From Brasilonema sp. CT11 (lineage in GTDB: Bacteria > Cyanobacteriota > Cyanobacteriia > Cyanobacteriales > Nostocaceae): a DNA stretch of 59,739 nucleotides. Location of the stretch: assembly GCF_017982655.1 (NCBI RefSeq), contig NZ_JABXYX010000041.1:1-59739 (forward strand), given 5' to 3'. The translations under genes were made by a program, and so were the position numbers. Under the pieces are notes generated by a model. It was not told the DNA's origin. It saw only the letters and a list, made by a program, of their open reading frames with translations, and ran no database searches. Positions 8,029 through 16,447 of this stretch are shown piece by piece. How positions within the stretch are numbered: position 1 is the stretch's first letter; the number at the start of each line of letters is the position of its first letter.

Positions 8029-10925
8029 ATGTGAAGCGAGTGAGCATATTTTTAGGAGTTGTTTTCATTGCCGTACTTTCTACTGTACTCTTTCCGGAAC
8101 TAAGTCATCTGTGGTTAGGTTGGTACAGCGCTTTGGGAGGTGCGTTAAAACTAACAGTTGATTTGTTGCAAATTAGTTTTATAGCCATCCTCTTTGCTGG
8201 ACTCCTAGCACCCCTCGAAGCCTTGGGGTGGTGGGCTGGTTGGTATGGTGATAAAGTTGATACTAAACTCAACCTAGGAATATTAGAACAAGAAATTCCA
8301 CCGCAAACAAATGTTGTTCGTTATGTTATTTACCTTGATGGCATTGGTCAAGCTTCATTCAAGTACTTCCCAGATGGCGATCAGTTTTTGCGTGAGTTAG
8401 CGATCGCTTTACCAAATAATATCGTGCTCATTAAAGGAATCATCCCGTATTCAGTCTTCAATCGACCACTGACCGAAGGTGGAATACTTTCGCCCTTTTG
8501 GCGCTTCGCTGAACGACGCAGTCAATCCAAGAATGGTAGTATATTCAACGCTTTGCTCACTTTAGCGATTAATATTCGCAATTTGCTTGTTGTTGCGGTT
8601 TCTGCTGACCAGCGCTTCGGACCAATTTATAATCAAGGTACAGCGCAGGTTATGTACAATAGCCTGATTAACCACGGTTACAAACCCGGTAGCGCAGTCC
8701 CAATTACACTAATTGGTTTCAGCGGTGGTGGACAGATAGCAATGGGAGCACTTTCTTATCTCAAGCAAGCACTAGATAAGGCACCTATTGAGGTCATTTC
8801 TTTAGCTGGCGTAATCAGTGGAAATACTAATGCACTATTGGCAGAACATCTTTACCATCTTGTTGGTGACAAAGACCCAGTTGAGCGCTTAGGTCCGATT
8901 TTGTTTGCAAAGCGGTGGAAAGTCTTCTTCTTATCTTACTGGAACCGTGCCAAACGGCTAGGTAAAATCAGTTTTGTTTCACTCGGTCTAGTCGGTCATA
9001 TGGGCGCGGGTGGTCCTTTAGATGCCAATAAATTCTTAAGTGATGGTCGCAGCTATCTGCGTCAAACAATTGACATCATATCAGGAATTTTGCGAGACGA
9101 GTATCCCTACAATGAAGAACTCGTGATCACAAAGCTTAGCAATTACGAGCGGTATCGGGAAGCTGCGTTTAATCGACCAGAATACTATCCTTTAAATCAG
9201 TCGGTCAACACAGAATTTTATGAACCAATCGCGCCTTGGATGGGAAGACTAATTTTACCGCCTCAAGACCAACGTGCTAATGGTGTTCTGTTTGAAGTGC
9301 ATCACGCAGATGCGAAACACAAACATCTGGTGGGACAAATTGTGTATTTGCAATGGATTGACGATCCTGAATCAAAAGTATCGGTTCAGTCAACCAAAAA
9401 GGATGTTCACTTCAACGCGGAAGCACTATACAACTACACACGGGGGAAAATTGTTCCAATTCGGATAAATCACTGGCGTCAGGTGACACCATTGGAGTCG
9501 CTGGCTGGTTCAAGACCGAATGATGATATAGTCGTGAAGCTGCGCGAGCCGATTGTGATCGAACAGAATGGGAAAATCACTCTTTCCATTATCAGTGAAC
9601 CGGTGCAAATTTCTGGACGCTTTTACGGATTAGTTAAGTTTTTGCAGCCCATCCAGCCAGGAAGTGAACAGTTTCGAGTTATACATTTCAATCGTGCTTC
9701 GCGTAAGTTTAACTCTGTTGAGGAAGTCGTGCTTTTGCCTGAGGTGATTCCTTCTGAGCAAAACATTTCTTCATCAACCAAGGATGGTCTGGAAAAGTCT
9801 CCCCTGAACGAGACAGGCTGGTATATTTACGGTGCAAAAAACGCTGCCGGAATGTTTGTTGTGCAGGCGATCGCCCCCCGTGCTTTGTTGCGAGTCCAAC
9901 CCCGAGAGGTGGTTGTTGGCAGAAAACTAGCGATGGAATATCTCAAGAAACGCTCGTGGAATAATATCACCACAAAGAAAGGACAAATACAATCTGTGCT
10001 TTTGAATCGCAAGAGTAAAGATATTCCGCAAGCAGTGTCCAAATGGCGTGAAGGTGAGTGTGCTTTGCTTCTACACGTTTATGGCGGTATTGGCGGCAAA
10101 AAACGAGAAATAGCAGCCAAAGGTCCTGTTTACTTTGGTCATTGTGCGTATGGAGTGGCAGAAGTGGTGCGCGAACCCCTGACAGGAGAGTTACGCTTTG
10201 AGATTGAGTATCACCAAGTTTATTGTCACAACGTTGATGGGCTGATTGCAGGTACGCTTTCTTGGACTCGTTATATGGGCGATCGCCAGTTTGGTTGGTT
10301 AGGAATTCGCCCCGTTTGCGATACGCTGATAAAATTAGATGCTTTGACAAATGACTACGATGCTGATGAAGTCAAGCGTACACTCTTGGGAGTTTTGGTG
10401 CGTGAGTTGGAAATCATGACAGCGCGTTACCGGATTGGAGATGGGATGGGTGCAACTTATGTCGGTCCTGCAAACAACTGTGCTCAAGATTCTAACCAGG
10501 CATTATATGCAGCTATTAAAGTTATTCAAGCTGCCATTCAATTCGATGCTAAAGATATTGCGTATGCGATCAAAAATAATCCTGAGTTTAAAAACTGGTT
10601 ACTTCGTCATCCCGAATATGCGACTAGTTTTAAGCAGTTGGTGAAGTTAGACAAAGCTATCAGACATGATCTGTTACCCTTTGGGATAGCACGATCTGAC
10701 TGGGAGGACTCTTCTACTACAACTATAGGCAGTTCTCTTGCGGACAGTCCTCTACAACAAATCTTGAAAGCTTTGGTGAGTTGGCGAAGCATTTTGCCAC
10801 GAAAAGCCAATGATAGCGTAACTGAGATATTTCATAAACAGGGAGCGTGTTTATGGATACTTAGCACTAGTCAGGTGGGCAACTCAGATCCAGAGATTGC
10901 GGCGATCGCTCCTTTTACCTTTTAA
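8025..10925 (+). CDS. Large membrane-anchored protein with alpha/beta-hydrolase-like N-terminal half; function unknown
   Basis: A 966-residue protein. Two hydrophobic helices lie near the N-terminus (about 5-24 and 46-70). An alpha/beta-hydrolase-like region follows, with strand RYVIYLDGIG and a nucleophile elbow LIGFSGGGQ centred on Ser233 (G-x-S-x-G). The region 400-620 is beta-rich with no family I can name. The C-terminal third has conserved-looking Cys and His segments (YFGHCAYGVAEV, YVGPANNCAQDSNQALYAAI). I believe relatives are found widely in filamentous cyanobacteria, sometimes labelled Abi/CAAX-like, but I see no CAAX-protease glutamate/histidine motifs here. It overlaps the preceding membrane-protein gene by 4 bases. 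A lipase or esterase acting at a membrane is a reasonable guess from Ser233; the rest is unassigned. Confidence 0.6.
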   Translation: MNVKRVSIFLGVVFIAVLSTVLFPELSHLWLGWYSALGGALKLTVDLLQISFIAILFAGLLAPLEALGWWAGWYGDKVDTKLNLGILEQEIPPQTNVVRYVIYLDGIGQASFKYFPDGDQFLRELAIALPNNIVLIKGIIPYSVFNRPLTEGGILSPFWRFAERRSQSKNGSIFNALLTLAINIRNLLVVAVSADQRFGPIYNQGTAQVMYNSLINHGYKPGSAVPITLIGFSGGGQIAMGALSYLKQALDKAPIEVISLAGVISGNTNALLAEHLYHLVGDKDPVERLGPILFAKRWKVFFLSYWNRAKRLGKISFVSLGLVGHMGAGGPLDANKFLSDGRSYLRQTIDIISGILRDEYPYNEELVITKLSNYERYREAAFNRPEYYPLNQSVNTEFYEPIAPWMGRLILPPQDQRANGVLFEVHHADAKHKHLVGQIVYLQWIDDPESKVSVQSTKKDVHFNAEALYNYTRGKIVPIRINHWRQVTPLESLAGSRPNDDIVVKLREPIVIEQNGKITLSIISEPVQISGRFYGLVKFLQPIQPGSEQFRVIHFNRASRKFNSVEEVVLLPEVIPSEQNISSSTKDGLEKSPLNETGWYIYGAKNAAGMFVVQAIAPRALLRVQPREVVVGRKLAMEYLKKRSWNNITTKKGQIQSVLLNRKSKDIPQAVSKWREGECALLLHVYGGIGGKKREIAAKGPVYFGHCAYGVAEVVREPLTGELRFEIEYHQVYCHNVDGLIAGTLSWTRYMGDRQFGWLGIRPVCDTLIKLDALTNDYDADEVKRTLLGVLVRELEIMTARYRIGDGMGATYVGPANNCAQDSNQALYAAIKVIQAAIQFDAKDIAYAIKNNPEFKNWLLRHPEYATSFKQLVKLDKAIRHDLLPFGIARSDWEDSSTTTIGSSLADSPLQQILKALVSWRSILPRKANDSVTEIFHKQGACLWILSTSQVGNSDPEIAAIAPFTF

Positions 10926-11063
10926 GATTTTACTACTTCTTTGGCTTCACGAGCATCGATCATAACTCATATCATCTGGCTTTTAGTTTCACCTATTTAG
11001 TTATAAAAAACTAAACCCGATTTGGGGTAATTTTTTAGAACAACTAATAAATTATGATCTGCT

Positions 11064-11657
11064 GTGAATATCTCGATTCTCGTAAAAACCTTTGTTGCTG
11101 TCTTTGTTCTTGCAGATGCAGTTGGTAACATACCAGTACTTTTGGTTCTTACTAAAGGCATGGAACCAGACAGCAGAAGCAGAGTTATAGATAAAGCCAT
11201 AGTCGTCGCTATAGGAGTGCTTTTACTTTTTGCCTTTGGTGGTCAATTTATATTACGTTACTTGGACGTTAGCTTGGGGTCTTTGCGAGTTGCTGGGGGG
11301 CTACTGCTATTGTTGATTGCTTTACAAATGCTTCAAGGAGACTTAGATACACCCGTTATTGATCAAGAACGTGATGTTGCAATTACTCCTCTTGCCTTGC
11401 CACTGCTAGCTGGACCAGGTACTCTGACAACAGTCATGCTCTTGATGTCGGAATCTCCCAGTCCACATCTTAGCGTCATCGTGGGTATTGTCGCGGCAAT
11501 GTTTGTCACTTGGTTGATTTTGCGTTTGGGGAGTGGTATCGACAAGTGGATTGGCGTGGAAGGAGAAGTCATTATCACCCAGCTTTTGGGTTTTTTACTA
11601 GCAGCACTTGCAGTGGAAATTGGCAGTACTGGAATTAAGGAGTTGTTTTTCACTTAG
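11064..11657 (+). CDS. MarC-family integral membrane protein
   Basis: A 197-residue protein with six predicted helices arranged as two inverted halves. Each half has the family's polar re-entrant motif: GNIPVLLVLT near residue 20 and PLALPLLAGPGTLTT near residue 110. The length is typical of MarC (UPF0056) proteins. The family was once linked to multiple antibiotic resistance and small amino-acid transport; the actual substrate is unsettled. The frame has no ATG at its beginning and starts at GTG 11064. The stop codon directly abuts a decayed nucleotidyltransferase fragment whose frame begins within it. Confidence 0.85.
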   Translation: MNISILVKTFVAVFVLADAVGNIPVLLVLTKGMEPDSRSRVIDKAIVVAIGVLLLFAFGGQFILRYLDVSLGSLRVAGGLLLLLIALQMLQGDLDTPVIDQERDVAITPLALPLLAGPGTLTTVMLLMSESPSPHLSVIVGIVAAMFVTWLILRLGSGIDKWIGVEGEVIITQLLGFLLAALAVEIGSTGIKELFFT

Positions 11658-11755
11658 AGGATATCTTGCGACATTCCGTGGATATGGGAAGACCGATAGC
11701 TTTGAGAGAACATTTGCGGGAACCTGTTCTTAAGGAGGCTATCCGTGCCATCTAG
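11654..11755 (+). pseudogene. Remnant of an MntA-type nucleotidyltransferase antitoxin
   Basis: The frame reads LEDILRHSVDMG, then ALREHLREPVLKEAIRAI and a stop. This is nearly the same as the last 35 residues of the intact MntA homologue at 12708-12998 (LEDVLGCSVDMG, ALREHLREPVLKDVIRAL). The GSxAR and DxD catalytic part is missing. Its 5' edge coincides with the MarC stop codon, which marks a deletion or insertion junction. Its stop overlaps the start of the HepT fragment exactly as in an intact module. Confidence 0.8.
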
Positions 11756-11897
11756 AGAATGGCAACTTCGTATTCAAAATATTGTGCAATCCATCGCTGC
11801 AATTAGGCAACCCACAGCAGAGATAGCGTTTGAGCAATTCCAGGGAAATCAGACAATTGCCAAAGACGCTCGCACTCTTGGCAATTGTGTCAAATAG
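11745..11897 (+). pseudogene. Truncated HepT-like HEPN toxin gene
   Basis: A GTG-started frame of 50 residues begins PSREWQLRIQNIVQSIAAI, the usual N-terminus of HepT/DUF86 HEPN ribonucleases that pair with MntA. The expected continuation and the R-x4-6-H active site are absent; the reading runs into unrelated sequence and stops. It overlaps the end of the MntA remnant by 11 bases, the normal coupling of these modules. The toxin is inactive. Confidence 0.75.
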
Positions 11898-11907
11898 GAA
11901 TAAAGAT

Positions 11908-12303
11908 TCAACTAAATGGATTCAATGTGGATATACCACAATCCTCAAAATCCTTAATATTTCTAGTAACAAGTGTTAAAGAATGTGTTTTAGCTGTTGC
12001 CGCAATAAATATATCAGCTTGCGTTCGCGGTTTACCTTGAGTTCTCAAAAAGCCTCTCAATTCACCCGAACACTTGGCAATTTCTAAGGTGATGGGGAGA
12101 ATTTGACAGTGAGTGAAGAGAAAGTTTTCAAACCAGTTTTGGATTCTAACATTAGGCTTGGCTGTTAAACCATAAAAAATTTCCTCAATTGTAATCACAC
12201 TTAAGTTCATAGATGTCACAGTATCACTCCATGCTGTCACCCCTGGATTTGGCATTGGGCGAGTTAATTCACTGATGATATTCGTGTCACAAAGATAACT
12301 CAT
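11908..12303 (-). CDS. PIN-domain ribonuclease toxin (VapC-like)
   Basis: A 131-residue PIN protein. The acidic metal-binding residues are visible: D6 in LCDTN, E40/E41 in ITIEE, D97 in QADIFIAA and D118 after TRN (113-115). These bind Mg2+/Mn2+ to cut RNA, usually tRNA or rRNA in VapC relatives. The length is standard. The start codon follows the antitoxin stop by one base, so the pair forms one translationally coupled type II toxin-antitoxin operon. All catalytic residues are present, so it is probably active. It lies inside a patch of decayed MntA-HepT modules. Confidence 0.88.
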   Translation of the reverse strand: MSYLCDTNIISELTRPMPNPGVTAWSDTVTSMNLSVITIEEIFYGLTAKPNVRIQNWFENFLFTHCQILPITLEIAKCSGELRGFLRTQGKPRTQADIFIAATAKTHSLTLVTRNIKDFEDCGISTLNPFS

Positions 12304-12304
12304 C

Positions 12305-12577
12305 CTAGTCTTCCGGAAAAGGATTGTCGCGGTCGCTTCGTGGTGGTATTTCTAAGGTATAATTTTCTTCGCTACATAATTGCTGAAGTTCTTTAAAGAC
12401 TGGAGCTAGAGATGTTTTCGCAGTTTTTTGCCGCCAGTTTAAAAATTCTTTAAAAAGCTCAGGATCTACGATTGCAGCCACTAATTCCTCTTGAGTATAA
12501 ATTAGCTGAGGTTCAAGACTTGTAGCATTAATTATTAAAGGAAGCTGTTTTTTGGCTTCTTCAAGTGTCCATTTCAT
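12305..12577 (-). CDS. Phd/VapB-type antitoxin
   Basis: A 90-residue protein upstream of the PIN toxin. The N-terminus MKWTLEEAKKQLPLII fits the Phd/YefM DNA-binding domain, which normally represses its own operon. The C-terminal acidic and proline-containing tail (PRSDRDNPFPED) is typical of a toxin-wrapping segment. The frame can be read from an upstream TTG, but GGAGG lies about 9 bases before the ATG at 12577, which decides the start. Its promoter lies in the 130-base gap shared with the divergent MntA gene. Confidence 0.8.
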   Translation of the reverse strand: MKWTLEEAKKQLPLIINATSLEPQLIYTQEELVAAIVDPELFKEFLNWRQKTAKTSLAPVFKELQQLCSEENYTLEIPPRSDRDNPFPED

Positions 12578-12707
12578 TGTAAAAACCTCCAAGTTTTGGA
12601 AGTATTGGATATAAAGGCTGTTCTCAAGTTAGCTTATTTTCCCAAGCCATACAGCCAGTGCTATCGTACAAGCAGAAGATACTGATTTCGGTACTGGGAG
12701 AAAAACA

Positions 12708-12998
12708 ATGAAGCGCGATGAGGTTTTAGCAATTGTCGCAGTTCATCGAAAGCAGTTGCAAGCAATGGGGGTAAAATCTTTAGAATTGTTTGGTTCGGTA
12801 GCACGGGATGAAGCTGGTCCAGATAGTGATGTAGACTTTTTGGTGGAGTTTGACCGTCCAGTGGGATTGTTTGATTTCAGTAAGGTACGGCTCTACTTAG
12901 AGGATGTTTTGGGGTGTTCGGTAGATATGGGAACACAAGATGCTTTGCGGGAACATTTAAGAGAACCTGTTCTTAAGGATGTGATTCGTGCCCTCTAG
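12708..12998 (+). CDS. mntA: MntA-type minimal nucleotidyltransferase antitoxin (toxin partner broken)
   Basis: A 96-residue minimal nucleotidyltransferase with an intact active site: G29-S30-x-A-R33 and the D41-x-D43 pair in SDVDFLVEF. In MntA-HepT modules this enzyme adds AMP to a tyrosine next to the HEPN active site and so disarms the toxin. The expected HepT gene does start at its 3' end, overlapping the stop, but carries a nonsense codon after 10 residues. This antitoxin is therefore now an orphan. A divergent VapBC-like operon lies immediately upstream. Confidence 0.88.
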   Translation: MKRDEVLAIVAVHRKQLQAMGVKSLELFGSVARDEAGPDSDVDFLVEFDRPVGLFDFSKVRLYLEDVLGCSVDMGTQDALREHLREPVLKDVIRAL

Positions 12999-13020
12999 AG
13001 ACTGGCGGCTTCGTATTTAG
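12988..13020 (+). pseudogene. HepT-like toxin gene killed by an early stop
   Basis: GTG at 12988 overlaps the MntA stop and reads VPSRDWRLRI, then TAG, then DILG. Intact relatives read RLRIQDIL, so the TAG stands where a CAG glutamine codon is expected: a C-to-T nonsense change. A few codons later the HepT sequence is lost altogether. Confidence 0.75.
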
Positions 13021-13415
13021 GATATTTTAGGCGATCGCGTTAGGTGATATCAAATTCGGTAACATTTGAGTGATAAAAAAACCGCAGAGACGCTGAGGAC
13101 GCAGAGGGAGAGGAAGGAGAAATAATTCTGATACAAACGGATTTGATATGAGGGGAAAGAAAACGAACCGCCTTAGCGCAGCGTATCCGCAGGACATAGA
13201 CGCCAAGAACGCCAAGGAAGGGAGGAGACAAGGAGAGAACTTTCCTGTACTTACCCCCTCATCCCCCTCATCTGCTCTGGTATCATATCCACTTGAAGAC
13301 TTGTCATTGCGAACGGAGCGAAGCGGAGTGAAGCAATCTCAAGCCCTCGCGATTGCTTGGCTGCACTTCGTTGCGCTCGCAATGACATATCGTAAGTAGT
13401 TAGCCAGACGTGATA
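13021..13415. repeat. Dispersed cyanobacterial intergenic repeats
   Basis: Contains an ACCGCAGAGACGCTGAGG-type repeat (about 13080-13110), a CGCCAAGAACGCCAAGG-type repeat (about 13200-13220) and an imperfect inverted repeat with arms GTCATTGCGA / TCGCAATGAC spanning 13303-13386. Open frames across it (13027-13399) are by-products of these repeats. No gene is seen. Confidence 0.65.
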
Positions 13416-16145
13416 TTACTGTAGCCCCAGCTGTTGCTTTAAGGCTTTTGGCACATTAAAAGCTGTCTCCAACCCTTGCACATTCTCCCATTTTGTATTT
13501 TCATCCCACTCGATGTCTCCGAAAGGTTCATTACTGAGGTCTGCGCCGCTGAGGTCTGCACGCCTGAGGTATGCGCCGCTGAGGTTTGCGGCGCTGAGGT
13601 ATGCGTCGCTGAGGTCTACGCCGCTGAGGTATGCGTCGCTGAGGTTTGCGGCGCTGAGGTTTGCGTCGCTGAGGTATGCGCCGCCGAGGTCTGCGCGGCT
13701 GAGGTCTGCGCCGCTGAGGAATTGCCCAACTACATTCTTAAAATTTCCCAATTTAGTACAATCACTGTAGTTGATGATGCGAAGCAGTTGGTCTGTCCAA
13801 CTATTTTTATCAGGTTGTCCAGATGGATAGAAGTGAATTTGTTGTTTGAGATCATCTCGCTGTTGAGCATATCGATGCAACTCCAAAAGCAAAATCATCA
13901 CATTCAACCCTGCATAAATATCTACCTGGCGCTGACCGATCTGAATTCCGTGCTTTTGCAATTCTCGCGTCTTTTTCTGGGGTAAAGTTTCCTCCGGCGT
14001 GTCAATAAATTCCCCCTCGCACCAACGGCGATAAAAACTTTCTAACCTTTGAAACAACTGCACTGGTAAAAATTCCTTACTTGCTGTCAGCAGTCCCATC
14101 AGATATTCCACAATTTCTGGTGTGAGTCCACCGTAGCCAAGTAAATCATAAATTTGCTCGTGCAGTTTCTGCTCGTCAATGTTGAAAGTTTTTCGCCGTC
14201 TACCTGGTTCTGTCCATTCTTCCAAACTTTGTTTGAGTCGTTCAGCACAAAGAAATTCTCCAAAACTCTTGTGAAAAAACTCAACTCCACCGCTGGTGTG
14301 AGACTTGAGATAAAAAGCACTCAATGCTGTTTTCAGCGCTTCTTCTCCTAGTCCTTTTTCTGCTCTTTCAATTAATTGTTTCGCTTCGTCGTCTTGCTGT
14401 AAGCGTACTTTCACCATTTGCATGGAAGCACTTTCTCCCCCTGACTGCACGACACAAACTGCTGCTTCTGCTAACAGTCGCCGTAATGCTTCAGGGTTTT
14501 GTTTGGTCAGTTCATAATTTAAATCAGGGTAGCGGGAGTCTGAACGCTGTTTTGTCAGTACCCAATCTAATGCTTGTTCGTAAACTAAAATTTTCGCGGC
14601 TGTATCGGTGGCTTGCTCAAATTTGCTAATATCTAATTTGTCATCTCGATGCATAGCCGCCAACATATATAGCAAGAGTGGTTCTTTTGCTAACTCCTGA
14701 ACTTGCTCTGGACAGCGGTTATTCTCTTGCAAAAACTGCTGAAATGCTGTACTTTTATCTGTGTTGAAATGCTTTCGCCAGTTAGTAAACCACTGGTTTT
14801 GCAATTTCTCATCCATCTCGGCAATTTCCACCCGTTCCAGATTTGCTGGTAGGCGGTCAATGCTATGCAAAGCCATTGCTCTGCCTGTAATTAAGATTCG
14901 ATGTTTGCCGTTATAATCATATTGAAATGTCCCTACTTGTCTGAGAAATCTTTCGACACTTTGGTTATTGCTGCGTTCAATTCGTAACTCATCAAAGCCA
15001 TCTAAAATAAACAAAAATCTTTTGTGAGCATCGGTAAGCCAGCCATCATCGCTTTGGGCGAAATCATACTTGATTCTTGAGCGCAAGATTTCTTCTAAAC
15101 TCGGCTGAAATTCATCGATATCGCGCAGACGAATCAAAATTGGTGTCCACATCGGATGTAAATACTGCCGCACCCAATCAGCAAACATCCGACAAAATAC
15201 ACTTTTCCCTCTTCCAGGTCCACCTTGAATAAAGATGACTTGCTGTTTTTTCTTTTGCTCTATGAGAATAGTTTTAGCCCAAGTTTCTAAATTAAATTGC
15301 GCTGACTTATCATCGATCTTACCATTTTTATCAACATTTCTTGCCTTCAGCGGTACATAAATATCTCTAAAGGAAAAGGTTTCATTAAATACTGGTTCAT
15401 CTGGTTTTGCAGCAATTTTTTCTTCTAGATACTGGTCGATGCTGTCGTTTTTTCGCAGTGCTTCTAGTCCACCGTTGCGATATAATTCTGCTAGTGGTTT
15501 TACGGAATCACCTGCTTGTAACAATGCGTCAAAAAAGTGACGAACGCTATTGCTGGCAACTAAGTTAGCAAATATCAGCGCTTGATCTTCCGTTGCTCCT
15601 ATTTGTTGCAACTGTGCTGATAAGACTTGATTATATTCTTGCGCTAATTGTGAGTCAGGGAAAGAAACTATTGCTCGCCTCGTAGCTTTAGCATCTAATT
15701 CAAAATCACCAAGTTTTTTAAGTTGTTTTATTACTGCTTCAGTATGAGGTTTGCTATTCCAATCAGCTAATATACTTTGGTTTTGTGGTGAAGATATAAT
15801 TTCCTTGAAACTTTCAAGATATGCTGCCTGACTGAGCAAAGTTACGCATTCTTCTAGGGTTGGTTCTTTGCGAGTAATGTGGCGATACAACTTGAGTATA
15901 GCTATGGCAATGGGCACAAAAGGTAAGCCTGCACCCACCACTTGCGCTGTTGGTGAACACAACACTTCCAAAAGAGAAGAAGACTGTTCTACCAGAGGTT
16001 TCAACAGTTCCAAGTTTTTACCTTGCTCTTGGAGAGTTTTTGCCCCTTCCAAAACTGCCTTGCCAGACTCAACTGTTGTCTCTAACGTCTCGGTTGAAAG
16101 TAATTCCCTAAAACTTCTCCAAATTTGCGATAAGCGCTTTCTCAT
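13416..16145 (-). CDS. NACHT-domain STAND ATPase with C-terminal pentapeptide repeats
   Basis: A 909-residue protein in three parts. Residues 1-290 are helical, with a hydrophobic stretch near 70-88 ([19 protein letters not shown]). A NACHT ATPase at about 295-560 has Walker A GGPGRGKS near residue 303 and Walker [11 protein letters not shown] near 375. After a helical winged/ARM-like region, residues about 808-875 are pentapeptide repeats of the A(D/N)LSxA type, encoded by tandem 15-bp units at 13530-13722. STAND NTPases with N-terminal effector and C-terminal sensor repeats act as bacterial NLR-like immune proteins; several NACHT proteins are proven anti-phage. Here the pentapeptide solenoid would be the sensor or scaffold and the N-terminal helical domain the effector. 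It stands alone beside toxin-antitoxin debris, which suits an accessory defence gene. A regulatory role is the alternative. Confidence 0.82.
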   Translation of the reverse strand: MRKRLSQIWRSFRELLSTETLETTVESGKAVLEGAKTLQEQGKNLELLKPLVEQSSSLLEVLCSPTAQVVGAGLPFVPIAIAILKLYRHITRKEPTLEECVTLLSQAAYLESFKEIISSPQNQSILADWNSKPHTEAVIKQLKKLGDFELDAKATRRAIVSFPDSQLAQEYNQVLSAQLQQIGATEDQALIFANLVASNSVRHFFDALLQAGDSVKPLAELYRNGGLEALRKNDSIDQYLEEKIAAKPDEPVFNETFSFRDIYVPLKARNVDKNGKIDDKSAQFNLETWAKTILIEQKKKQQVIFIQGGPGRGKSVFCRMFADWVRQYLHPMWTPILIRLRDIDEFQPSLEEILRSRIKYDFAQSDDGWLTDAHKRFLFILDGFDELRIERSNNQSVERFLRQVGTFQYDYNGKHRILITGRAMALHSIDRLPANLERVEIAEMDEKLQNQWFTNWRKHFNTDKSTAFQQFLQENNRCPEQVQELAKEPLLLYMLAAMHRDDKLDISKFEQATDTAAKILVYEQALDWVLTKQRSDSRYPDLNYELTKQNPEALRRLLAEAAVCVVQSGGESASMQMVKVRLQQDDEAKQLIERAEKGLGEEALKTALSAFYLKSHTSGGVEFFHKSFGEFLCAERLKQSLEEWTEPGRRRKTFNIDEQKLHEQIYDLLGYGGLTPEIVEYLMGLLTASKEFLPVQLFQRLESFYRRWCEGEFIDTPEETLPQKKTRELQKHGIQIGQRQVDIYAGLNVMILLLELHRYAQQRDDLKQQIHFYPSGQPDKNSWTDQLLRIINYSDCTKLGNFKNVVGQFLSGADLSRADLGGAYLSDANLSAANLSDAYLSGVDLSDAYLSAANLSGAYLRRADLSGADLSNEPFGDIEWDENTKWENVQGLETAFNVPKALKQQLGLQ

Positions 16146-16447
16146 GCGCTAACACCTGTATAATTACTGACAATACAAGTTATAACATAACGCAAATTTG
16201 ATAGAACTTTTCTCGTTCCCTGGCAGAGCCAGGGAACGAGGAACAACGAGGAACAGGCTAAAAGCCCCCTTTTTAAGGGGGTTGGGGGATCTCTTCTCAA
16301 TACTTTTTGGTTAAAGGGGAAGGGGTAAAGGCAAAGGGGAAATAGCTTAGTTTTCATCCCTTTTCCCTTTCACCTTTTCCCCAAAACCCAAGAGGTATTG
16401 GGTTGGGGGATCTCTTCTGCGTAAGTCCTATTTCAAATCAAAAATCC
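16146..16447. repeat. Two dispersed hairpin repeats between patB and the NACHT gene
   Basis: A perfect 13-bp stem with a 3-base loop (CTCGTTCCCTGGC / GCCAGGGAACGAG) lies at 16212-16240. A CCCCCTTTTTAAGGGGG hairpin lies at 16265-16281, followed by GTTGGGGGATCTCTTCT. That last 17-mer recurs near 16402-16420. The hairpins lie downstream of patB and could end its transcript. The CCCCCTT element has a second copy at 33801-33831. Confidence 0.6.

Noticed and set aside
8025-10925. CAAX-type Abi protease
   Set aside because: The EExxxR and HxxxN-type motifs of CPBP proteases were not found; only a serine nucleophile elbow is visible.
13476-13985. 169- and 85-residue plus-strand frames full of EVCAAEVC / LRYAPLR repeats
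   Set aside because: They are the antisense of the pentapeptide-repeat codons of the NACHT gene, whose 15-bp periodicity keeps several frames open.
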